From: a beta proteobacterium AAP51
Lineage (GTDB): Bacteria > Pseudomonadota > Gammaproteobacteria > Burkholderiales > Burkholderiaceae_C
Assembly (NCBI GenBank): GCA_001295905.1
Contig: LJHT01000064.1
Coordinates: forward strand, 1-64,000
Length of the DNA stretch: 64,000 nt
Direction of reading: 5' to 3'
In this document: positions 1-9,893 of the stretch, piece by piece
Numbering within the stretch: position 1 is the stretch's first letter
How the letters are laid out: the number at the start of each line of letters is the position of its first letter
Notes under the pieces: generated by a model
Database searches by the model: none
What the model saw: the letters and a program-made list of their open reading frames with translations, nothing else
What the model was told of the DNA's origin: nothing
Program-made: the position numbers and the translations under genes

Positions 1-124
1 GGCCTTCGCCAGCCGTGCAAGGCCTTCCGGCCTTGCACGCGCGGGCTCAGCCCTCACGCGTGAAATCGCGTTCGGGCCTTCGCCAGCCGTGCAAGGCCTT
101 CCGGCCTTGCACGCGCGGGCTCAG
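1..124. repeat. Two 50-bp direct repeats, each with a 10-bp hairpin
   Basis: Bases 1-50 and 75-124 are identical. Each copy holds a perfect hairpin with 10-bp arms (GTGCAAGGCC and GGCCTTGCAC) and a 4-nt loop, at 15-38 and 89-112. The right copy reaches into the stop codon of the minus-strand epimerase gene. The hairpins could act as transcription terminators for that gene, although there is no long T run. The duplication may mark a small tandem duplication of a gene end or a REP-like intergenic repeat. Confidence 0.7.
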
Positions 125-1128
125 ACCCGGTAGTACTCGCGGTACCAGGCTACAAAGCGCGCCACGCCCGTGCGGATGTCGGTGGCCGGTGTGAAGCCCA
201 CCCAGTCGCGCAGCGCGTCCACGTCGGCATAGGTGGCGGGCACATCGCCGTCCTGCAGCGGCAGCAGGTTCTTCTGCGCCTTCATGCCCAGCGCGTCTTC
301 GATGCAGCCGATGTAGTCGAGCAGTTGAACCGGGCTGTGGTTGCCGATGTTGAACACGCGGTAGGGCGCGTTGCTGGTGCCGGGGTCGGGCGTGTCGGAG
401 ATGAAGCCGGGGTTGGGCTCGGCGCTGCGGTCCATCACGCGGATGACACCTTCGACGATGTCGTCCACGAAGGTGAAGTCGCGCTGCATCTTGCCGTGGT
501 TGAACACGTCGATAGGCCGGCCTTCGAGGATGGCCTTGGTGAAGAGGAAGAGCGCCATGTCGGGCCGGCCCCAGGGCCCGTACACCGTGAAGAAGCGCAG
601 CCCCGTGGTGGGCAGGCCGAAGAGGTGGCTGTAGGTGTGGGCCATCAGCTCGTTGGCCTTCTTGGTGGCCGCGTACATGCTCACCGGGTGGTCGACGCTG
701 TCGTGTTCGCTGAACGGCATCTTGGTGTTGCCGCCGTAGACGCTGCTGCTGCTGGCGTACACCAGATGCTGCACGCCGCTGTGGCGGCAGCCTTCCAGCA
801 CGTTCATGAAGCCGACGATGTTGCTGTCGATGTAGGCGTGCGGGTTCTTCAGCGAATAGCGCACGCCGGCCTGTGCGGCCAGGTGGATGACGCGGTCGAA
901 ACGCTCCTGCGCGAACAGCGCTTCCATGCCGGGGCGGTCTTCCACGTTCATCTGCACGAAGCGGAAGTTCGGGTGCGAGCTCAGCCGCGCCAGGCGGGCG
1001 TGCTTGAGGCTGACTTCGTAGTAGTCGTTCAGGTTGTCCAGGCCCACCACCGTGTCACCGCGCGCCAGCAGGCGCAGCGTGGTGGTCATGCCGATGAAGC
1101 CGGCAGCGCCGGTGAGCAGGATTTTCAT
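121..1128 (-). CDS. NAD-dependent UDP-sugar epimerase (UDP-glucuronate 4-epimerase type)
   Basis: This 335-residue protein is an extended short-chain dehydrogenase/reductase that inverts C4 of a UDP-hexuronic acid or UDP-hexose with tightly bound NAD, supplying precursors for capsule, lipopolysaccharide or exopolysaccharide. The Rossmann glycine motif GAAGFIG lies at residues 7-13, and the catalytic serine run followed by YAATK is in the middle. The stretch [14 protein letters not shown] is characteristic of the UDP-glucuronate/galacturonate epimerase branch. The start is placed at MKILLTG because the nucleotide-binding fold begins there; the reading frame stays open 67 codons further upstream but that part looks non-coding. 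No other sugar genes are adjacent in the window, so the exact substrate is uncertain. Confidence 0.88.
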   Translation of the reverse strand: MKILLTGAAGFIGMTTTLRLLARGDTVVGLDNLNDYYEVSLKHARLARLSSHPNFRFVQMNVEDRPGMEALFAQERFDRVIHLAAQAGVRYSLKNPHAYIDSNIVGFMNVLEGCRHSGVQHLVYASSSSVYGGNTKMPFSEHDSVDHPVSMYAATKKANELMAHTYSHLFGLPTTGLRFFTVYGPWGRPDMALFLFTKAILEGRPIDVFNHGKMQRDFTFVDDIVEGVIRVMDRSAEPNPGFISDTPDPGTSNAPYRVFNIGNHSPVQLLDYIGCIEDALGMKAQKNLLPLQDGDVPATYADVDALRDWVGFTPATDIRTGVARFVAWYREYYRV

Positions 1129-1222
1129 GGAGGGCCGTGGGGCAGAGCGGGCGGTGTCGCCAACCCGAAATTCTGGCACGCACCCTCGCGCCGCCCGCAC
1201 CGGCGGCGGCACGTTTGCGGTC

Positions 1223-2521
1223 TTAACGTGGAAGTGTTCGCTGATCGGGGGCGGGGCCCCGTGGCCGGGCACCCGGGCGCGCCCGTTCGGCGGCTGCAGC
1301 GTGCAGCGCCTGCAGCAGTTCATCCACATCGGCCCGGGTGTGCGCGGCCGAGAGCGAGATGCGCAGCCGCGCCGTGCCTGCCGGCACCGTGGGAGGGCGG
1401 ATGGCCGGCACCCACAGGCCCTGCTCGCGCAGGCGGGCCGCCAGCGCCAGCGCCGCGGCGTTGCTGCCCACCACCAGGGGCTGTATGGGCGTGGCCGAAG
1501 GCATCAGCTGCCAGCCGGCTGCCTGCACGGCCACAGGCTCGACCCCATGCAGGGCCGCGCAGGCTTCATCACCCGCCGGCACCAGCCCCGCGCGCAGCTG
1601 CGCCACGTGCGCCTGCAGCTGCCGGCGGCGCTGCTCGCCTTCTTCACCCAGCACCACCTGCAGGCTGGCGCGCAGCGCCTCGGCCAGCAGCGGCGGTGCG
1701 GCGGTGGCGTAGGTGTAGCTGCGGGTGGTCTGCAGCAGCCATTCCAGCAGCACCTCGGGCCCCGCCACGAACGCACCGGCCACGCCCAGCGCCTTGCCTA
1801 GCGTGGCCATGTACAGCACGCGTGGCGAGGCGGCCGCGCCCCCCAGGCCGGCGGCCGCCAGCGCGCCGCGCCCCTGCGGGCCCAGCACGCCGAAGCCGTG
1901 GGCGTCATCCAGCAGCAGCAGCGCATCGTGCGCTTCGCACAGCGCCAGCAGGCCCGGGATGTCGGCCACCGTGCCGTCCATGCTGAAGACGGCGTCGCTC
2001 AACACCAGCTTGCGACGTGCGGGGCTGGCCGCCAAAAGCTGGGCCAGCTGCGCCAGATCGCCATGCGCATAGCGGTGGATGTCGGCACGCGACAGGCGTG
2101 CGCCGTCGATGAGGCAGGCGTGGTTCAGCGCATCGGAGAACACCGCATCGCCCGCGCCCACCAGCGCCGGCACGATGCTGGCGTTGGTGGCGTAGCCGGC
2201 ATAGAAGTACAGCGCGCGCGGCAGCTGCACGGCGGCGGCCAGCTCGGCTTCCAGCGCGGCGTTGGCAGCACTGTGCCCGCTGACCATGGGCGAGGCCCCA
2301 GCGCCTACGCCGTAGGCCTCTACCGCCGCGTGCACGGCGGCCTTCAGCGCGGGGTGCTGGGCCAGGCCCAGGTAGTCGTTGTGGCAGAAGGCCAGCAGCG
2401 GCTGGCCGTCCACCAGCAGGCGCGCGCCTTCCAGCGGGCGCACGGTGCGGCGCTGCCGGCGCAGCGTCTGGGCGTCCAGGGCGGCCAGCTTGCCGCCGAA
2501 CTCTTCGAGCCAGCTGCTCAT
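1223..2521 (-). CDS. bioF: 8-amino-7-oxononanoate synthase
   Basis: BioF is a pyridoxal-phosphate enzyme that condenses pimeloyl-ACP/CoA with L-alanine to give 8-amino-7-oxononanoate, the first committed step of biotin ring assembly. The protein has 432 residues. The alpha-oxoamine synthase signatures are present: [13 protein letters not shown] near residue 45, [11 protein letters not shown] near residue 75, and [10 protein letters not shown] near residue 240 with the Schiff-base lysine. It is somewhat longer than usual (about 385-400) because of an Arg/Pro-rich C-terminal tail of about 25 residues. It follows bioD by 7 nt and is the last gene of the bioA-bioD-bioF run. Confidence 0.93.
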   Translation of the reverse strand: MSSWLEEFGGKLAALDAQTLRRQRRTVRPLEGARLLVDGQPLLAFCHNDYLGLAQHPALKAAVHAAVEAYGVGAGASPMVSGHSAANAALEAELAAAVQLPRALYFYAGYATNASIVPALVGAGDAVFSDALNHACLIDGARLSRADIHRYAHGDLAQLAQLLAASPARRKLVLSDAVFSMDGTVADIPGLLALCEAHDALLLLDDAHGFGVLGPQGRGALAAAGLGGAAASPRVLYMATLGKALGVAGAFVAGPEVLLEWLLQTTRSYTYATAAPPLLAEALRASLQVVLGEEGEQRRRQLQAHVAQLRAGLVPAGDEACAALHGVEPVAVQAAGWQLMPSATPIQPLVVGSNAAALALAARLREQGLWVPAIRPPTVPAGTARLRISLSAAHTRADVDELLQALHAAAAERARPGARPRGPAPDQRTLPR

Positions 2522-2528
2522 GCGGGCC

Positions 2529-3218
2529 TCACCAGGCGGGTGGCAGCTGCAGCGCGATGGCCCGCGGGTCGGGCTGCGCCTGCCAGGGCACGGTGCCCAG
2601 CAGTGGCGCGGGCAGGCGCTGGCGCAGCGTGTCGATGTTTTCCTGGCGGCAGGCCATCTCGGGGTCTATGCTGTTGGCCACCCAGCCGGCCAGTTGCAAG
2701 CCATCGGCGCGAATCGCCTCGGCCGTGAGCAGCGCGTGGTTCAGGCAGCCCAGGCGCAGGCCCACCACCAGCACCACGGGCGCGGCCAGCGCGCGGGCCA
2801 GGTCGGCCAGGGTTTCCTGGTCGTTCAGCGGCACGCGCCAGCCGCCGGCACCTTCCACCAGCACCACGTCGGCATGGGCCTGCAAGGCCTGCTGGGCTGC
2901 CACCAGCTCGGCCACGCCCACATGCCGGCCCGCACGTTGTGCGGCCAGGTGGGGCGACAGGGGGTCGGGCAGCGCCACGGGGTTGTCCAGCGCGGGCGGC
3001 ACGCGCACGGTGGACGCGGCGCGCAGCATCAACGCGTCTTCACTGGCCCAGCCCTCGCCATGCGGCACCAGGCCGGCGGCGACGGGCTTCATGCCCACCA
3101 CGCGGGCGTGGCGCTGTGCCAGCGCGTGCAGCAAGGCGGCGGTGACCAGGGTCTTGCCGACGCCGGTGTCGGTGCCGGTGACGAAGAAGGTGGGGAAGTT
3201 CGGCGAAGCGGGGGCCAT
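2529..3218 (-). CDS. bioD: Dethiobiotin synthetase
   Basis: BioD uses ATP and CO2 to close the ureido ring of 7,8-diaminopelargonate, making dethiobiotin in the cytoplasm. The 229-residue length is typical. The P-loop GTDTGVGKT is at residues 15-23, and [13 protein letters not shown] in the middle is the conserved VEGAGG motif. The gene lies between bioA (one base apart) and bioF (7 nt), so the three are almost certainly co-transcribed. No bioB is seen in the window. Confidence 0.95.
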   Translation of the reverse strand: MAPASPNFPTFFVTGTDTGVGKTLVTAALLHALAQRHARVVGMKPVAAGLVPHGEGWASEDALMLRAASTVRVPPALDNPVALPDPLSPHLAAQRAGRHVGVAELVAAQQALQAHADVVLVEGAGGWRVPLNDQETLADLARALAAPVVLVVGLRLGCLNHALLTAEAIRADGLQLAGWVANSIDPEMACRQENIDTLRQRLPAPLLGTVPWQAQPDPRAIALQLPPAW

Positions 3219-3219
3219 C

Positions 3220-4626
3220 TCAAACCCCGTCCATCACCGCGGGGCCGGCCGGCACGGCGGGCGTGGCTGCGCCCTGCTCTTCTTCGGCCAGCGTGGCCTG
3301 CAGCGCCGCAAAGGCACCGCGCGCGAGGTGCTCGCCTTCTTCCTGGTTGATGACATAGGGCGGCATGGCATACACCGTGTGGCCGATGGGCCGCAGCAGC
3401 ACGCCCTGGGCGAGCGCGTGGCGGGCGTAGCGGCGCGCGAAATCGGGCAGGCTGCTGGGGACGTCCCACGCGAAGATCAGGCCCTGCTGGCGTGCGTGGC
3501 GCACGCGCGGGTGCTGCGTCAGCGGCTGGAACTGGGCCGACAGGCGGGCGGCGGTTTGTTGATTGGTGTTCAAGGCGTCGGTGGCGTCGAAAAGGTCCAG
3601 CGTGGCCAGCGCGGCGCGGCAGGCCAGCGCGTTGCCGGTGTAGCTGTGGGAATGCAGGAAGCCGCGTGCCACTTCGTCGTCGTAGAAGGCGGCATAGACC
3701 TCGTCGGTGCACAGCACCACCGACAGCGGCAGCGTGCCCCCCGTCAGGCCTTTTGAGAGGCAGATGAAATCGGGCCGGATGCCGGCCTGCTGGTGCGCAA
3801 ACATCGAGCCCGTGCGGCCGAAGCCCACGGCAATCTCATCCGCCACCAGGTGCACCTCGTAGCGGCTGCACAGGGCCCGCGCGCGCTGCAGGTACAGCGG
3901 GTGGTGCATGGCCATGCCGGCGGCACATTGCACCAGGGGTTCGACGATGAAGGCGGCGGTCTCGGCGTGGTGTTCGGCCAGCCAGGCCTCCAGCGCCGCA
4001 GCGGCGCGCTCGGCCACGGCTTCGGCGCTTTCGCCAGGGGCGGCCTGGCGTGCGTCGGGGCTGGGCACGGTGGCGGCCAGGCGCAGCAGCGGCGCGTAGG
4101 CTTCGCGGAAGAGCGCGATGTCGGTGACGGCCAGCGCGCCCACGGTTTCACCGTGGTAGCCGCCGGCCACGCCCACGAAGCGGCACTTGGCCAGTCGGCC
4201 GGCATTGCGCCAGTGGTGGGCACTCATCTTCAGCGCGATCTCGGTGGCGCTGGCGCCATCGCTGGCGTAGAAGGCGTGGCCCAGCCCCGTCAGCGCGGCC
4301 AGCCGTTCCGATAGCTCCACCACCGGCGCGTGCGTGAAGCCGGCCAGCATGACGTGGTGCAGCTGGCCCAGCTGTTCCACCAACGCCGCGCGCAGCGCCG
4401 GGTGGTTGTGGCCGAAGAGGTTCACCCACCAGGAGCTGATGCCGTCGAGCAGGCGCTGGCCTTCGAAATCGTGCAGCCACACCCCTTCGGCCCGCGCGAT
4501 GGGCCGCAGCGGCTGTGCCGCGCCCCCGGCTTCGCCGGCGGGCGCGTGCAGCTTCATCTGGGTGCAGGGGTGCCACACCGCCGCCAGGCTGCGGCGGCGC
4601 CATTCGTCGTTCAGGGGCATGGGCAA
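3220..4626 (-). CDS. bioA: Adenosylmethionine-8-amino-7-oxononanoate aminotransferase
   Basis: BioA transfers an amino group from S-adenosylmethionine to 8-amino-7-oxononanoate, giving 7,8-diaminopelargonate. It is a class-III PLP aminotransferase of 468 residues. Visible signatures are HPCTQMK near the N-terminus, DGISSWWVNLFGHNHP, the PLP-aspartate region VADEIAVGFGRTGSMFA, and CLSKGLTGGTLPLS with the PLP lysine near residue 291. It is the first gene of the biotin cluster; the 255 bp upstream must carry the promoter, but no clear operator could be picked out there. Confidence 0.94.
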   Translation of the reverse strand: MPMPLNDEWRRRSLAAVWHPCTQMKLHAPAGEAGGAAQPLRPIARAEGVWLHDFEGQRLLDGISSWWVNLFGHNHPALRAALVEQLGQLHHVMLAGFTHAPVVELSERLAALTGLGHAFYASDGASATEIALKMSAHHWRNAGRLAKCRFVGVAGGYHGETVGALAVTDIALFREAYAPLLRLAATVPSPDARQAAPGESAEAVAERAAAALEAWLAEHHAETAAFIVEPLVQCAAGMAMHHPLYLQRARALCSRYEVHLVADEIAVGFGRTGSMFAHQQAGIRPDFICLSKGLTGGTLPLSVVLCTDEVYAAFYDDEVARGFLHSHSYTGNALACRAALATLDLFDATDALNTNQQTAARLSAQFQPLTQHPRVRHARQQGLIFAWDVPSSLPDFARRYARHALAQGVLLRPIGHTVYAMPPYVINQEEGEHLARGAFAALQATLAEEEQGAATPAVPAGPAVMDGV

Positions 4627-4881
4627 GGTCGGTGGAAGGGGCAGGCGCAGAAAGGCCGGAACGGGCGGCCTTGGCCGAGGTGCAGCGGGCTCTTCATGGC
4701 AAGCGAATGTTAAGACCGGGCTGCCACGCAGCCTGCTCTGCCCAGAGCGAACGGGGACTTGGCTCGACTTCGTCCATCCTCACTGCACGGCCACCACGCG
4801 GCGAGCGCGATTCACCGCCTTGTCAGGGCTGGGGCAAGGGTGCTAGCGTCAATGTGTGATGGACAGCTGCAGCGTGAGCGC

Positions 4882-5881
4882 ATGGACATTTCTGACATGA
4901 ACGTCAAGCTGATCAATGACATCCTGGAGAAGAAGGAACCCGCCACCGGGCATTTCCTGGAGCTTTGTCCGCAAGACCCGATGATCTACGGGGCCGACGG
5001 GCCACAGCGCATCTATCTTGACCTGCTGCTCATCGCACGCGGGGGCGCGCAGTCGAACGACTTGTCCACCATGCCCAAGGCCGACCATCCGTTCATCTCC
5101 AACTACTACCTACCTCGACTGGAACGCGCAGGGCAAAGTCACCAAAGGCGGCCTAGAGCGTGAAGTCTCGGGGCTTGGGCCCAAGGGAACGAGCCGCTTC
5201 GACCGCGAGATCGAGCGGCGTGACTTCGCCCGACGAGCTCAGGGCAGCAAGATGGCCTTGCCTTCTGTCGAAAAGAACGCACTCAAGACGAATCCGGCCT
5301 ACACGTCGAAGCTCATCAAGGGCATCAAGAAGGACAACCCCGCCCTGAACCCGGCGCTCGAGACCATTGCCCGTGGCGACTTCGACGACCAGATCAAGAA
5401 TTTCGGTGTGCGGCGTGCTTGCAAGTTCCTGATCTACGACGCCATCGAGCGCAAGCGCAAGATCGCCTATGTGCTGGATGACCTGAACCTGACCGAAGTC
5501 GTGAAGAAACATGCCCGCCTCCTGGACCCGGATTCGAGCACCCGCCGAAAGGTACCCGTGTGCACCTCGGAGATACGCGAAATCTTCAGACGCTGGGACA
5601 GGCTGCAGGATCACGTGGTCTTCTACCGCTGGTTCCGCAAGGCACCGGCACCCTGGGACTGCGACTACTTTGATCGCCGCGCCTACTAGAACTGGGCCGG
5701 CTACGCCAAGGAACGCGCCACGAAGCTGGCTGCCAACATGCCCAACGGCTTGCACAAGCAGCAGTTGCTGGCAGTGGGCGAAAGACACGACGACGGAGAC
5801 TTCACGGGCGCCATCGACGCTTTCTTTGCCTGCAAGCCCAGTACGCTGACGCCGCCACCAAGTGCAGCCTGGGACGCCTGA
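4882..5881 (+). pseudogene. Frame-broken conserved gene of unknown function
   Basis: Translation from ATG 4882 (MDISDMNVKLINDIL...) reads cleanly to about 5108 and then must change frame. Near 5104-5113 the sequence has a duplicated CTAC/TACC tetranucleotide; removing four bases joins ...FISNYY to LDWNAQGKVTKGG in one frame. That second frame runs to an in-frame TAG at 5687-5689, after which the same frame continues sensibly (NWAGYAKERATKLAANMPNG...) to TGA at 5879-5881. The simplest reading is a gene of about 330 codons killed by a 4-bp duplication and an amber mutation. No family was recognised. Base composition matches its neighbours. Confidence 0.7.
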
Positions 5882-5959
5882 ACGGGCAGCCAGCACAGGG
5901 GGGAAAGGGCCGCGGGGCAGCCGGGCTGCACGGCACGCGGGTGCAGCGCACGCGCCCGG

Positions 5960-6709
5960 TCAAATGGACCAGTCGCGCAGCTGCTTGCTGGCCTCGCGGT
6001 TGGCCAGCAATTCGGTGCCGTCGCGCATCAGGATCTTCAGCTGGCTTTGCTCGTCGGGCTTCATGCTGTGCACGAAGTCGAGGTTGACGATGGCGTTGCG
6101 GTGCACGCGCAGGAAGCGCTGCGGGTCCAGCCTGGCTTCCAGCTCCGCCAGGGCCATGCGGACCAGGTAGCTGGCACCGTTGGCCGTGATCTGGGTGTAT
6201 TTCAGATCGCTGCGCAGGTGCTCGATGTCGGCCACGGCCACGGGAAAGATGCGTCCGCGGTCGCGAACCAGGATGCGCGTGAGCGGCGCGTCGGCGCTCA
6301 TCGCCTGCTGGGCCTGCTGCGCCGCCTGCAGGCGGTCTTGCGAAGGGGCGGCCTCCTGCAGGGCGCGGCGCACGGCGGCACCGAAGCGCTCGGGCGTGAA
6401 GGGCTTGAGCAGGTAGTCCACCGCATTCAGCTCGAAGGCCGTGACGGCATGCTGATCGTAGGCGGTGGTGAAGATCAGCGGTGGCACCACGTCCAGCTGG
6501 CGCACCACCTCCAGGCCGGTGATCTCGGGCATCTGGATGTCCATGAACACGAGCTCGGGCTGCAGCGCCCGGATGAGCTTCAAGGCCTGTGCACCGTCGC
6601 TGGCCTCGCCCACGAGCAGCAGCTGCGCATGCTCGGCGATGAAGTCGCGCAAGGTCTCGCGGGCCAGGGGCTCGTCTTCGCAGATCAGCACGCGGGTCGG
6701 GTGGCTCAT
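5960..6709 (-). CDS. LytTR-family response regulator
   Basis: This is a 249-residue two-component response regulator of the LytR/AlgR class. An N-terminal receiver (residues about 5-125) has the acidic pair in CEDEPLA, the phosphoacceptor Asp in LVFMDIQMPEITG, and KPF near residue 108. A C-terminal LytTR DNA-binding domain (about 145-245) contains FLRVHRNAIVNLDFV. It starts inside the end of the upstream kinase gene (4-base overlap), so the two are a translationally coupled pair. The target genes are not apparent from the window. Confidence 0.93.
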   Translation of the reverse strand: MSHPTRVLICEDEPLARETLRDFIAEHAQLLLVGEASDGAQALKLIRALQPELVFMDIQMPEITGLEVVRQLDVVPPLIFTTAYDQHAVTAFELNAVDYLLKPFTPERFGAAVRRALQEAAPSQDRLQAAQQAQQAMSADAPLTRILVRDRGRIFPVAVADIEHLRSDLKYTQITANGASYLVRMALAELEARLDPQRFLRVHRNAIVNLDFVHSMKPDEQSQLKILMRDGTELLANREASKQLRDWSI

Positions 6710-7851
6710 GAGGCGAGCAGGGGCAGGTTGAGGTGGACGGCAAAGCCTTCACCGGGCCGTGAGTGGACATTCAGCTCGGCTTCGGCCCCATAGCGCAGCT
6801 GCAGGCGCCGCCACACCGTGCGCAAGCCCAGGCCGCCGCCCTCTGGAACCTCGCCCTGGGCATTCAGGCTGCAGCCCGGGCCATCGTCGCCGACCTCGAT
6901 GTGCAGACGCCCGGCCTGCGCCTGCACGCGCACGCGAAGGCGCCCGGGGCGGCTGTGGGGGTTGAAGGCGTGCTTGATGCTGTTTTCGACCAGGGGCTGC
7001 ACCGTCAGCGCGGGCACCGTGCAAGCCAGGGCGGCTTCATCCACCTGCCACTCCAGTTGCAGGCGCTCGCCCAGCCGCATGGCTTCGAGCTGCAGGTACT
7101 GTTCGGTGAAGGCCAGTTCGTCGCGCAGCAGCACCTGGTCGCTGCCGCTGCGGCCCGACTCGCGCTCGGTATCCAGGATGTAGCGCAACATGTCGCTGAA
7201 CATGAACAGCGCCGACTCGGCCCGCTTGGGCTCCTTGCGCACCAGCGCCAGGATGCTGTGCAGGGTGTTGAAGAGGAAGTGCGGATTGAGCTTGTTGCGC
7301 AGCGCCGCCAGTTCGGTGCGGGCCAGCAGGGTGCGCGCCTGCTCGGCGGCGGCGGCCTGCTCCATCGCGCGCTCCACGGCGCGCCAGGCGGTGAAGCCGC
7401 CGGCCGCCACCGCGTACATCATGCTTCCCCACTGGATCATCCAGATGAACCAGTTGCCACGGGCCTTCTCGGCGGCAGCAAAGCCGTACTGCAGCACCAG
7501 CAGCAACCACAGGTTGGCATAGCAGATGACGGCAAAGCACAGCGCCAGCACCAGGTGCACCAGCACCTGGGTCACGGCGCTGAAGGAGCGGCGCTCCATC
7601 CAGCCCGTCAGCGGCCACAGCAGCAGCAACAGGCAGAACTGGGCGCCCAGGTTGCGCAGCACGGCAATCACGCCGGTCAGGGGGTCGAAGCTGCGGGTGA
7701 GCTGCCCGTCCGTTTCCACCGCGACCATGTGGATGATGAAGATGGGTGCCCAAACCAGCAGGTACAGGCGAAACAGCCGCGGTGGCGGCAAGAGCGCGCT
7801 CAGCCAGCGCGGACGGAGCGAACGGGGCGGATGGGCGGCCACGGTGTTCAT
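6706..7851 (-). CDS. LytS/YehU-type sensor histidine kinase
   Basis: This 381-residue membrane kinase is the partner of the LytTR regulator that overlaps its 3' end. About four hydrophobic segments fill residues 20-160. The His_kinase signature LRNKLNPHFLFNTLHSIL follows near residue 190 with the phospho-accepting histidine in NPHFLFN, and a C-terminal ATPase domain has QPLVENSIKHAF (N box) and GDDGPGC (G box). No extracytoplasmic sensor domain is visible, so sensing is probably through the membrane region. The start ATG gives a basic N-terminus followed by the first membrane segment. Confidence 0.92.
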   Translation of the reverse strand: MNTVAAHPPRSLRPRWLSALLPPPRLFRLYLLVWAPIFIIHMVAVETDGQLTRSFDPLTGVIAVLRNLGAQFCLLLLLWPLTGWMERRSFSAVTQVLVHLVLALCFAVICYANLWLLLVLQYGFAAAEKARGNWFIWMIQWGSMMYAVAAGGFTAWRAVERAMEQAAAAEQARTLLARTELAALRNKLNPHFLFNTLHSILALVRKEPKRAESALFMFSDMLRYILDTERESGRSGSDQVLLRDELAFTEQYLQLEAMRLGERLQLEWQVDEAALACTVPALTVQPLVENSIKHAFNPHSRPGRLRVRVQAQAGRLHIEVGDDGPGCSLNAQGEVPEGGGLGLRTVWRRLQLRYGAEAELNVHSRPGEGFAVHLNLPLLAS

Positions 7852-8101
7852 GGGGCTGATTGTGTTGGGCGCCCCCCGGTCGGCGCGAGCGCTTGCGACG
7901 GAGGCACGGCAACAGGGTGTGGATTGAGTCCGGCGGGGGCTCTGGGCGCCAGGCCCTCAGGAAGGCAGGCACCGTCACCGTGGTGGCCGTGGTGGCGCCG
8001 GGCGCTCTCTTCAGCAAGACATGCGCCGCCTGTCGATGCACTACGTGGAATCGAGGTGAGCCGGGGGACCGAGGGCGTGACACCTGCGGTGGCCGGCTGG
8101 T

Positions 8102-8590
8102 TCAGCGGCCCTTGGGCACCCGTCCTGACCGGGACTCGGGACCCAGGCACCACTGATCTTCGCAAGGTATGCCATCGCGATCGCCGTCCATCTTGACGCC
8201 GGGGCACTGGGCGAGGAAGTACCGGGCCTCGGCGCAAGAACGCATCTGGGTGCAGTAGGTTCTTCCATCGCAACGGAACCCGGTGTCTTGGGCCGGCGCC
8301 CGGCTCGGCAACGCAGGCCCGGTGCGCGCGTCAAGCAAGGGCGCGGGCGCGCTGCCCCTGGGTTCGGAGGCTGCCGATGGGCTGGTGGCCGGCGTTCGCT
8401 GCTTTCGCTCGGCGTTGAGTTCTTCCAGGGTAGGCCGGCGCGTGGGCTTGTCCACGGGGCACGGGGTGTTCTGGAAGGTCACCCTGCCGTCGATGACGCA
8501 CTTCACCACCTGGTTGCCGGCCATGGAGGCAGTGCCGACCATCAACAACCCAAGCAACGCCAGACGCTGGAAGAAGACAAGGCAGGTCAT
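8102..8590 (-). CDS. Secreted DUF4124/excalibur-domain protein
   Basis: This 162-residue protein has a signal peptide (MTCLVFFQRLALLGLLMVGTASMA). Next comes a short DUF4124-like segment (VVKCVIDGRVTFQNTPCP), a low-complexity linker, and at the C-terminus an excalibur-type cysteine motif (CAEARYFLAQCPGVKMDGDRDGIPCEDQWC in outline), where Asp-rich DGDRDGIPC resembles an EF-hand-like calcium loop. Excalibur domains occur in periplasmic or surface proteins, often with nucleases, but none is fused here. The start is chosen at the signal peptide; the frame is open further upstream without recognisable protein. Confidence 0.75.
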   Translation of the reverse strand: MTCLVFFQRLALLGLLMVGTASMAGNQVVKCVIDGRVTFQNTPCPVDKPTRRPTLEELNAERKQRTPATSPSAASEPRGSAPAPLLDARTGPALPSRAPAQDTGFRCDGRTYCTQMRSCAEARYFLAQCPGVKMDGDRDGIPCEDQWCLGPESRSGRVPKGR

Positions 8591-9195
8591 GGTGGGGCAG
8601 GCGGAAAAGGCCTGGGTGGCGTTGCGAGGCGGGCAGGGGCTGGGCACCGTTGTCACCCATCCCGGCAAAGCCGGCTCGATGGACACCCCTGCGGCCGATG
8701 CTACCGCTGCACCTCCGGCGCTTTTGGAAGGAGCCGTTGGGCGCAGAAGAGCCAGAGACTGCATCGCCCTGCCGCCAGCTATGAAGGAGCGGCGATCCCG
8801 CAACAGTTGTCTGAAGAAGGCCGAAGCAGCTGGTTCGACTGACCCGCGCTTTGGCAGGAGTTGCTGAGGCAACCCGCTGGGCCCATGCCAAGGCGAGGAG
8901 GCAGGCACTTTCCTCGACAAGCAGGTGCTGGACGCTGGCGAGCTGTGAGCGCAGGATCGCGGTGTGGAGGTACAGGGCGGTTGCGCCATCGACCTGGTCA
9001 GCGAGATCCCTGGTCGGCACATTGTCCGAGCCGCTGGTCAAGGGGTTACCCGAGCTTCGGCCCTTGGTCCGCTCCCAGAGCGGGCCCGACACCGGTGCAG
9101 TCGAGGCGATCGGTAGGACTCATTGGAGTCACTCGACTTGCGACTCCAAAGGCGACACTCGCGTCGATGAACGATGCGCCGCCTCAGACACCCCA
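8591..9195. other. 605 bp without a supportable gene
   Basis: Several open frames cross this stretch on both strands, but none has a convincing start, ribosome-binding site or recognisable motif. One minus frame around 9010-8850 reads as an alanine/leucine-rich helix-like run of about 50 residues and might be a decayed small gene. Nothing firm can be assigned. Confidence 0.5.
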
Positions 9196-9597
9196 TCAAG
9201 GGGCGATGACATCGAGCGTCGGGAAGTAGGTCTTGAAGCGGCTGGCGTCTCGGGTCAGCAATGGCCAACCCGCGACGGCGGCGTGGGCTCCGATGAAGAA
9301 GTCGGGCAGCACCTGCCGCTTGCTGCCGCCGCGCCGGCGGTATAGCGCGTAGGCCCTTGCTGCCAGGAAGAGGGCTGGCCGAGGGATCTCGTGCAATTCA
9401 AGGGCCATCGTGAGCACCACGTCGTCGAGGGCTTCGAGCGTCGAGAACGACAGCGACATCTCGGCGTAGACGACCGGGTTGATGGCCAAGGCATGCAGCT
9501 TCGACTGGGCGCGCAATTGCGCGATGGACCAGTCGGCCCATTGCGGATCGTTTTGCAGCACGTCCACCAGGACATCGGTATCGACGAGCAGCATCAA
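9196..9597 (-). CDS. PIN-domain ribonuclease toxin (VapC family)
   Basis: This 133-residue PIN protein has the expected acidic residues: the N-terminal Asp pair in MLLVDTDVLVDVL, a glutamate in VVYAEMSLSF, and the C-terminal acidic site in LPDFFIGAHAAVAGWPLLTRD. VapC toxins are Mg-dependent RNases, often cutting tRNA or rRNA. It overlaps the AbrB-type antitoxin gene by 4 bases, the standard toxin-antitoxin arrangement with antitoxin first. Confidence 0.9.
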   Translation of the reverse strand: MMLLVDTDVLVDVLQNDPQWADWSIAQLRAQSKLHALAINPVVYAEMSLSFSTLEALDDVVLTMALELHEIPRPALFLAARAYALYRRRGGSKRQVLPDFFIGAHAAVAGWPLLTRDASRFKTYFPTLDVIAP

Positions 9598-9842
9598 TCG
9601 TCGGCGCGCAGCAACTTCATCAATGCATCAGTCCGCCAGGGCACGTCAGCCCGACCGCGAACCGCATCGAAACGGTCGCGGGTCGGGTTGGGCCCACGTC
9701 CGGAGGGTCGCGCCGGGTGGAGCACCACTTCGCCAGCCGCGTTCACCGAGAACTCCACCTGCGTGCCTGGCGCCAACTGCATCGCATCGCGGATACGCTT
9801 GGGAATCGTGACCTGTCCCTTGCTGGTCAGCGTCGTCGCCAT
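9594..9842 (-). CDS. AbrB/SpoVT-type antitoxin
   Basis: This 82-residue swapped-hairpin DNA-binding protein starts MATTLTSKGQVTIPKRIRDAM, the classic AbrB/MazE-like fold. The C-terminal tail (GRADVPWRTDALMKLLRADD) is the expected toxin-binding segment. It lies immediately upstream of, and overlaps, the PIN toxin. An inverted repeat sits directly upstream of the start and is the probable autoregulatory operator. Confidence 0.9.
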   Translation of the reverse strand: MATTLTSKGQVTIPKRIRDAMQLAPGTQVEFSVNAAGEVVLHPARPSGRGPNPTRDRFDAVRGRADVPWRTDALMKLLRADD

Positions 9843-9851
9843 GGATGCTCT

Positions 9852-9893
9852 CCTTGAGTATTACCAATCCACTGCATGGTAATACACTCAAGG
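9852..9893 (-). promoter_or_regulatory. Inverted repeat upstream of the AbrB/PIN operon
   Basis: CCTTGAGTATTACC (9852-9865) faces GGTAATACACTCAAGG (9878-9893). The arms match except for two extra bases in the right arm and are separated by 12 nt. The position, ending 10 bp upstream of the antitoxin start codon, fits an operator bound by the AbrB-type antitoxin. Confidence 0.6.

Noticed and set aside
325..1986. Plus-strand open frame of about 550 codons across the epimerase and bioF
   Set aside because: Antisense to two recognised enzymes; Val/His/Ala-rich translation without domains.
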